NCBI GenBank assembly: GCA_016302185.1
Contig: JAEDOC010000015.1
Location: 1 to 25,744 of the forward strand
Source of the DNA: Clostridium sp.
GTDB lineage: Bacteria; Bacillota; Clostridia; Lachnospirales; Lachnospiraceae
Direction: 5' to 3'
Length of the DNA stretch: 25,744 nucleotides
Shown here: positions 21,499 to 25,744 of the stretch, in pieces
Numbering within the stretch: the first letter of the stretch is position 1
How the letters are laid out: each line of letters starts with the position of its first letter
Translations under genes and position numbers: made by a program
The notes under the pieces: generated by a model
Told to the model about the DNA's origin: nothing
Database searches by the model: none
The model's input: the letters and a program-made list of their open reading frames with translations, nothing else

Positions 21499-22143
21499 TT
21501 ATGCTCCTAAAATCTCTGTAATACTTGTAAACACAGCATCCATGGACTGTGTTCCATCTACAGAATGCAGCACGCCTTTCCCTTTGTAATAATCAATCAG
21601 CGGCTGAGTCTGCTCGTGGTAGACAGCGAGACGCTTCTGCACCGTCTCCGGCTTATCATCGTCCCGAAGTACCAGCTCTGCACCACATACATCACAGATA
21701 TTCTCTGTCTTCGGCGGTGCAAATTCAACGTGATACGTAGCTCCGCACTTTAAGCAGGCCCGGCGTCCGCCCATACGATTTACGATATTGGCATCCGGAA
21801 CATCTACGTCAATGGCGAAGTCAATCGCTTCTCCCGCCTCAGCCAGTGCTCTGGTCAGGCTTTCTGCCTGGGGAATGGTTCTCGGAAAGCCGTCCAGAAT
21901 GAACCCGCCGTTGCAGTCAGCCTGATGAATTCGATCCAGAAGCATGCCAATGGTTACTTCATCCGGAACCAGAAGTCCCTGATCCATGTACTGCTTTGCC
22001 TTCAAGCCCAGCTCTGTGCCTTCCTTAATATTTGCCCTGAAGATATCTCCTGTAGAAATATGCGGTACCGCATATTTCGCTGCAATTTTTTTTGCCTGTG
22101 TACCCTTACCGGCACCCGGTGCTCCTAACATAACAATCTTCAT
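21499..22143 (-). CDS. adk: Adenylate kinase (zinc-binding type)
   Basis: Cytosolic enzyme of 214 residues that interconverts ATP, AMP and ADP. The P-loop GAPGAGKGT spans residues 7-15, and DGFPRT binds AMP. The long LID carries a four-cysteine zinc site, C130, C133, C150 and C153, as is common in Gram-positive bacteria. GGGGAGG lies seven bases before the ATG. It is next to secY in the ribosomal operon but separated from it by a 104-base spacer with a strong hairpin. Confidence 0.98.
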   Translation of the reverse strand: MKIVMLGAPGAGKGTQAKKIAAKYAVPHISTGDIFRANIKEGTELGLKAKQYMDQGLLVPDEVTIGMLLDRIHQADCNGGFILDGFPRTIPQAESLTRALAEAGEAIDFAIDVDVPDANIVNRMGGRRACLKCGATYHVEFAPPKTENICDVCGAELVLRDDDKPETVQKRLAVYHEQTQPLIDYYKGKGVLHSVDGTQSMDAVFTSITEILGA

Positions 22144-22180
22144 AGGTTTTCCTCCCCATATATGACAGAATCGCCTCTAA

Positions 22181-22230
22181 GCAGGATCTGCCCCGATCCG
22201 CCTGTTTCAGGCCTTATCGGGAGCTCCTGC
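22181..22230 (-). other. Long hairpin in the secY-adk spacer
   Basis: The spacer folds into one extended stem: GCAGGA/TCCTGC (22181-22186 with 22225-22230), then CCCGAT/ATCGGG (22192-22197 with 22216-22221), then GCCTG/CAGGC closing a TTT loop. No T-run follows on either side, so it is not an intrinsic terminator. It may be an RNA-processing site, a pause site or a translational control element for adk. Confidence 0.5.
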
Positions 22231-22247
22231 ATAGAAAGCGAATCTAA

Positions 22248-23564
22248 TTAATCATTTAAAAATCCTTTGTAACTGCGAACAACCATCTTGGACTCAATCT
22301 GCTTTAAGGTCTCAAGCACAACGCCCACGATAATGATTAAGGATGTTCCTCCGAAGGATAAGCGGCTGACATTAAACAGACCGGAGATCACAATCGGAAC
22401 CAGACATACTACAATCAAACCACATGCGCCGATGAATACAATATAATTCAAAATGTTGTTCAGGTAGTCGCTGGTTGGCTTACCCGGACGGATACCCGGA
22501 ATAAAGCCACCGGCTTTCTTCATATTATTGGCAATCTCCAACGGGTTGAAGGTGATGGACGTATAGAAATACGCAAACAGCACGATCATAACAACGTAGA
22601 GTACTACGCCGACGGAGTACCATGGTCTCTCCGGGCGGAACCAGGAGTTCGAGCTCAGCACCAGAAGGAGCTTTCCGCCGATGGTAGAATAATCCACATT
22701 GAAGAACTGGGCAATCACTACCGGGAAAGACATCAGTGAGGATGCAAAGATAACAGGGATAACGCCTGCGGTATTCACACGCAGCGGAATGTTGGAGGAC
22801 TGACCGCCAACCATCTTTCGTCCCTGCATCTTCTTGGAATACTGAACCGGAATATTCCGGATACCATCCTGAAGAATAATAACAAATACAACTACTGCGC
22901 CGATCACGGCCGCAATGATAATCGCGGATACCGTTCCCACAGCGACTGATTTTCCGGAGAGGAATCTCTCATACAGGGTAATCATATCACTGGGCAGAGA
23001 AGAAATAATATTGAACAACAGGACAATGGAAATACCATTTCCCACGCCGTTCTCTGTAATTCTCTCACCAATCCACATCAGCATCGCACTGCCGGATGTC
23101 ATTGCAGCAACTGCTACAATCACGCTGACTGCATTGTAGTTGATCAGAAGTCCCTGGCCGCCAAAGCCCACAGACATAGCGATGGACTGCATGAGCGCCA
23201 GACCTACAGTCATATAGCGTGTGTATTCCGCAATCTTCTTTCTTCCATCTTCGCCTTCCCGCTGCATCTCCTCCAGTTTCGGAATTGCAATGGTTAACAG
23301 CTGCATAATAATGGAAGAAGTGATATACGGTGTGATACTCAAGGCGAATACCGACATGTTCGTAAACGAACCGCCGGTAATCGTATTGAAGAATCCAAAC
23401 GCATCATTGTTCTGTTTTGCGAACAACTCAGCGAAGAACGTTGTTTTTACTCCGGGAATCGGCAGCTGTGATCCGATTCGAATCACAACCAGCATCAAGA
23501 ACGTATAGAGAAGTCTGTCTCTGATGTCCTTGATCTTAAATGCATTCTGGAGTGTTTTGAACAT
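22248..23564 (-). CDS. secY: Preprotein translocase subunit SecY
   Basis: Channel-forming subunit of the Sec translocon in the cytoplasmic membrane, 438 residues with ten predicted transmembrane helices. It begins MFKTLQNAFKIKDIRDRLLY and includes the RIGSQLPIPGV plug-region segment, ALSITPYITSSIIMQLL, the large cytosolic loop with QGRKMVGGQSSNIPLRVN, and a C-terminus ending in MVVRSYKGFLND. GAGGTGAT lies five bases upstream of the ATG. The rplO stop is one base away, so the two are translationally coupled. Confidence 0.98.
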   Translation of the reverse strand: MFKTLQNAFKIKDIRDRLLYTFLMLVVIRIGSQLPIPGVKTTFFAELFAKQNNDAFGFFNTITGGSFTNMSVFALSITPYITSSIIMQLLTIAIPKLEEMQREGEDGRKKIAEYTRYMTVGLALMQSIAMSVGFGGQGLLINYNAVSVIVAVAAMTSGSAMLMWIGERITENGVGNGISIVLLFNIISSLPSDMITLYERFLSGKSVAVGTVSAIIIAAVIGAVVVFVIILQDGIRNIPVQYSKKMQGRKMVGGQSSNIPLRVNTAGVIPVIFASSLMSFPVVIAQFFNVDYSTIGGKLLLVLSSNSWFRPERPWYSVGVVLYVVMIVLFAYFYTSITFNPLEIANNMKKAGGFIPGIRPGKPTSDYLNNILNYIVFIGACGLIVVCLVPIVISGLFNVSRLSFGGTSLIIIVGVVLETLKQIESKMVVRSYKGFLND

Positions 23565-23565
23565 A

Positions 23566-24006
23566 TTAGATCACCTCACAGGTTCCGCCAACAGCCTCAA
23601 TCTTAGCCTTTGCACCTTCGCTGACAGCATCTACTTTTACAGTGAGCTTCTTGGTCAGTTCACCATTGCCAAGAATCTTAACGCCATCACCCGGGTTCTT
23701 AACGATACCTGCTTCCATTAATGTCTCAACAGTTACTACTGTCTCGTTCTCAAATGCCTCTAAAACACCAACATTGATACCAATGATATTCTTGGAGTTT
23801 CTATTCTTGAATCCTCTCTTCGGAAGACGTCTGTATAACGGCATCTGGCCGCCCTCAAATCCTGGTCTCGGAGCTCCGGAACGAGCTTTCTGTCCCTTGT
23901 GTCCCTTACCAGCAGTCTTGCCATTACCTGAAGCGTGTCCACGGCCTCTTCTAAAGCTGTCGCTGTGCTTAGAACCTACCGCCGGCTGTAAATTAGATAA
24001 ATCCAT
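23566..24006 (-). CDS. rplO: 50S ribosomal protein L15
   Basis: Large-subunit assembly protein of 146 residues, the typical length. The glycine- and basic-rich N-terminal tail contains RRGRGHASGNGKTAGKGHKG and ARSGAPRPGFEGGQMPLYRR. The C-terminal globular part ends with GAKAKIEAVGGTCEV. AGGAGGT lies six bases before the ATG. It is placed between rpmD and secY in the standard order. Confidence 0.98.
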   Translation of the reverse strand: MDLSNLQPAVGSKHSDSFRRGRGHASGNGKTAGKGHKGQKARSGAPRPGFEGGQMPLYRRLPKRGFKNRNSKNIIGINVGVLEAFENETVVTVETLMEAGIVKNPGDGVKILGNGELTKKLTVKVDAVSEGAKAKIEAVGGTCEVI

Positions 24007-24028
24007 GACTGCACCTCCTTACAAAATC

Positions 24029-24211
24029 TTAGATTTCTTCTACTTTCACTAAGTGTCTAACACTCTGAATCATTCCCTTAACTGCATCGTTGTTCGGCAG
24101 CTCTACTGTCTTATGAAGCTTCTTTAATCCAAGAGCCTCAACAGTTGCTTTCTGCTTCGGAACGGCACCGATAGGAGATTTTACTAATGTGATTTTTAAC
24201 TTCTCTGCCAT
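24029..24211 (-). CDS. rpmD: 50S ribosomal protein L30
   Basis: Small large-subunit protein of 60 residues. It begins MAEKLKITLVKSPIGAVPKQ and holds the family core ATVEALGLKKLHKTVELPNN and MIQSVRHLVKVEE. GGAGGGAG lies a few bases before the ATG. It is 15 bases after rpsE and 22 before rplO. Confidence 0.97.
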   Translation of the reverse strand: MAEKLKITLVKSPIGAVPKQKATVEALGLKKLHKTVELPNNDAVKGMIQSVRHLVKVEEI

Positions 24212-24226
24212 TTTTACTCCCTCCTA

Positions 24227-24736
24227 TTAGTTCATGATCTCTTCAACAGACTTACCACGAAGTTTTGCAACCTCTTCCGGAGTCTTTAACTCGCATAATC
24301 CTGCAAGAGTAGCTAAAACAACGTTTGCCTTGTTGTTAGAACCTAAGGATTTTGTACGGATATTCTTGTATCCTGCCAGCTCCAGTACAGAACGAGCCGG
24401 ACCACCAGCGATGATACCGGTACCTTCCGGAGCCTTCTTCAGAAGTACATTTGCGCTTCCGAACTTGCCAAGGAAATCATGCGGGATGCTGTTATTCTCA
24501 TCAAACGGAACCTCTACCAGGTTTCTTGCTGCAGCCTCTTTGCCTTTACGGATAGCTTCCGGAACTTCAGCGGCTTTGCCCATACCTGCACCAACGTGTC
24601 CGTTCTTGTCTCCAACAACTACTAATGCGGAAAATCTCATGGTACGTCCGCCCTTCACAGTCTTGGATACACGTTTGATTGCCACTACCTTATCTTCTAA
24701 CTCGAACTGGCTGGCATCAATGATTGTACGTTTCAT
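24227..24736 (-). CDS. rpsE: 30S ribosomal protein S5
   Basis: Small-subunit protein of 169 residues that helps decoding fidelity and mRNA unwinding at the entry site. It starts MKRTIIDASQFELEDKVVAI and contains the S5 double-stranded RNA-binding signature VSKTVKGGRTMRFSALVVVG, then GTGIIAGGPARSVLELAG. The frame stays open 17 codons upstream into rplR. The ATG at 24734-24736 has AAGGAG nine bases before it and gives the normal length. Confidence 0.97.
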   Translation of the reverse strand: MKRTIIDASQFELEDKVVAIKRVSKTVKGGRTMRFSALVVVGDKNGHVGAGMGKAAEVPEAIRKGKEAAARNLVEVPFDENNSIPHDFLGKFGSANVLLKKAPEGTGIIAGGPARSVLELAGYKNIRTKSLGSNNKANVVLATLAGLCELKTPEEVAKLRGKSVEEIMN

Positions 24737-24755
24737 GTGTATGTTCTCCTTCCTA

Positions 24756-25124
24756 CTAGAATTCCAGACCAGCTTCTCTAGCTGCATCTGCTAATGCCTG
24801 AACTTTTCCGTGATAAATGAAGCCGCCTCTGTCGAAAACAACTTCCTTAATGCCCTTCTCAAGTGCTCTCTTTGCGATCACAGTACCAACGTAAGCAGCT
24901 GCCTCTACGTTGTTTGTCTTCTCCAGTTCAGCCTTAACAGCCTTCTCAGCTGTAGAAGCTGCAACTAAAGTATTGCCAACTGTATCATCGATAATCTGAG
25001 CATACATATGATTATTGCTTCTGAACACTGCTAAACGCGGTCTCTCGGCTGTGCCTGAATAACGATTGCGTAATCTAGTGTGCTTTTTAACGCGAATTTC
25101 GCTTCTTGACTGTTTGCTAACCAT
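24756..25124 (-). CDS. rplR: 50S ribosomal protein L18
   Basis: 5S rRNA-binding large-subunit protein of 122 residues. It begins MVSKQSRSEIRVKKHTRLRN, followed by GTAERPRLAVFRSNNHMYAQ and the C-terminal FDRGGFIYHGKVQALADAAR. A GTG two codons upstream also opens the frame. The ATG at 25122-25124 is preferred because AGGAG lies nine bases before it, whereas the GTG is only three bases away. Confidence 0.97.
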   Translation of the reverse strand: MVSKQSRSEIRVKKHTRLRNRYSGTAERPRLAVFRSNNHMYAQIIDDTVGNTLVAASTAEKAVKAELEKTNNVEAAAYVGTVIAKRALEKGIKEVVFDRGGFIYHGKVQALADAAREAGLEF

Positions 25125-25141
25125 CTTCACACTCTCCTTAA

Positions 25142-25684
25142 TTATTTCTTACCAGTCTTACCAACTTTACGTCTGATAACCTCATCAGCATACTTGATAC
25201 CCTTGCCCTTATACGGCTCCGGTCTTCTCTTGTCTCTGATCTCAGCTGCGTACTGGCCAACCTTCTCTTTGCTGATACCTTTTACTGTGATCTTGTTCTG
25301 ACCTTCCAGCACAGTCTCAATGCCTTCCGGATCTTCCATCTCAACCGGATGGGAGTAACCAAGGTTCAGAGTAAGCTTCTTACCCTGCTTGGATGCTCTG
25401 TAACCAACACCGTTGATCTCCAGAACTTTCTCATAGCCTTCGGTAACACCATGAATCATGTTGTTAATTAAGGTTCTAGTAAGACCGTGTAAAGATTTCA
25501 TCTTCTTTAAATCATTCGGTCTTGTAACAACGATATGACCATCTTCTTCTTTGATAGTCATCTCAACCGGTAACTCTCTCTCAAGTGTTCCCTTCGGACC
25601 TTTTACAGTCACTAAATTGTTCTCTGCGATTGTAACAGTTACACCTGCCGGAATCGCAACTGGCATTCTTCCGATACGTGACAT
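25142..25684 (-). CDS. rplF: 50S ribosomal protein L6
   Basis: Large-subunit protein of 180 residues near the factor-binding site. It starts MSRIGRMPVAIPAGVTVTIA, has two repeats of the L6 alpha-beta fold, and ends with the conserved PEPYKGKGIKYADEVIRRK signature. GGAGGT lies upstream of the ATG at normal spacing. It is the first complete gene of the ribosomal operon here; rpsH would be expected just past the window edge. Confidence 0.98.
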   Translation of the reverse strand: MSRIGRMPVAIPAGVTVTIAENNLVTVKGPKGTLERELPVEMTIKEEDGHIVVTRPNDLKKMKSLHGLTRTLINNMIHGVTEGYEKVLEINGVGYRASKQGKKLTLNLGYSHPVEMEDPEGIETVLEGQNKITVKGISKEKVGQYAAEIRDKRRPEPYKGKGIKYADEVIRRKVGKTGKK

Positions 25685-25712
25685 GCCTATTTACCTCCTA
25701 CTTAGATTTTCG

Positions 25713-25733
25713 GAGAAGCCGCTGAGGCTTCTC
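25713..25733 (-). repeat. Short perfect hairpin upstream of rplF
   Basis: GAGAAGCC (25713-25720) and GGCTTCTC (25726-25733) form an eight-pair stem with a five-base loop. It lies in the spacer expected between rpsH and rplF. No T-run follows on the minus strand, so it is more likely an mRNA stability or processing element than a terminator. Confidence 0.5.
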
Positions 25734-25744
25734 TGTTTTCAGTT

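Overview
The window reads as chromosomal core sequence of an anaerobic, endospore-forming Firmicute, most likely a member of the Lachnospiraceae or a close relative. The reasons are spo0A and spoIVB, pyruvate formate-lyase, a cysteine-free type of ribosomal protein S4, an L17 with a long insertion, a choline-binding-type surface protein, and strong AGGAGG ribosome binding sites before most genes. No insertion sequence, prophage, CRISPR array, rRNA or tRNA gene was seen. Only pflA and pflB lie on the + strand.

Layout. (1) 106-1161: a secreted protein with cell-wall-binding repeats, with its own promoter and terminator. (2) 1302-4941: glgA, a divergent PAP2 family gene, maf and a PrsA-like lipoprotein gene, all on the minus strand. 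(3) 5072-10281: a sporulation cluster on the minus strand with spoIVB, a Smr-less MutS2-like gene, a degV remnant and spo0A. spo0A has a perfect 0A box and overlapping SigA-like and SigH-like promoters. (4) 10452-13689: pflA-pflB on the + strand, behind a SigA promoter and a leader that looks like a ZTP (pfl-motif) riboswitch ending in an intrinsic terminator. (5) 13792-16269: a NhaD-type antiporter followed by a cytidylate kinase-like gene. (6) 16519-25684: the distal half of the ribosomal protein superoperon, in transcription order rplF, rplR, rpsE, rpmD, rplO, secY, adk, map, KOW-protein gene, infA, rpmJ, rpsM, rpsK, rpsD, rpoA, rplQ, closed by a terminator.

How it works together. The right half makes ribosomal proteins, the SecY channel, adenylate kinase, methionine aminopeptidase, IF-1 and the RNA polymerase alpha subunit. 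The pfl operon converts pyruvate and CoA to acetyl-CoA and formate. A ZTP switch would tie it to one-carbon (10-formyl-tetrahydrofolate) status. spoIVB and spo0A are sporulation genes that are usually adjacent but here have two other genes between them.

Most of the window is ordinary housekeeping sequence. The points worth a second look are non-coding: the pfl leader, the spo0A control region, a cloverleaf-like RNA candidate after spoIVB, and structured spacers in the secY-adk, rpmJ, rpsD-rpoA and rpoA-rplQ gaps. The truncated degV also stands out. I found no convincing new defence or mobile system. Several start codons were set from Shine-Dalgarno positions and are shorter than the longest open frame; each entry says so.
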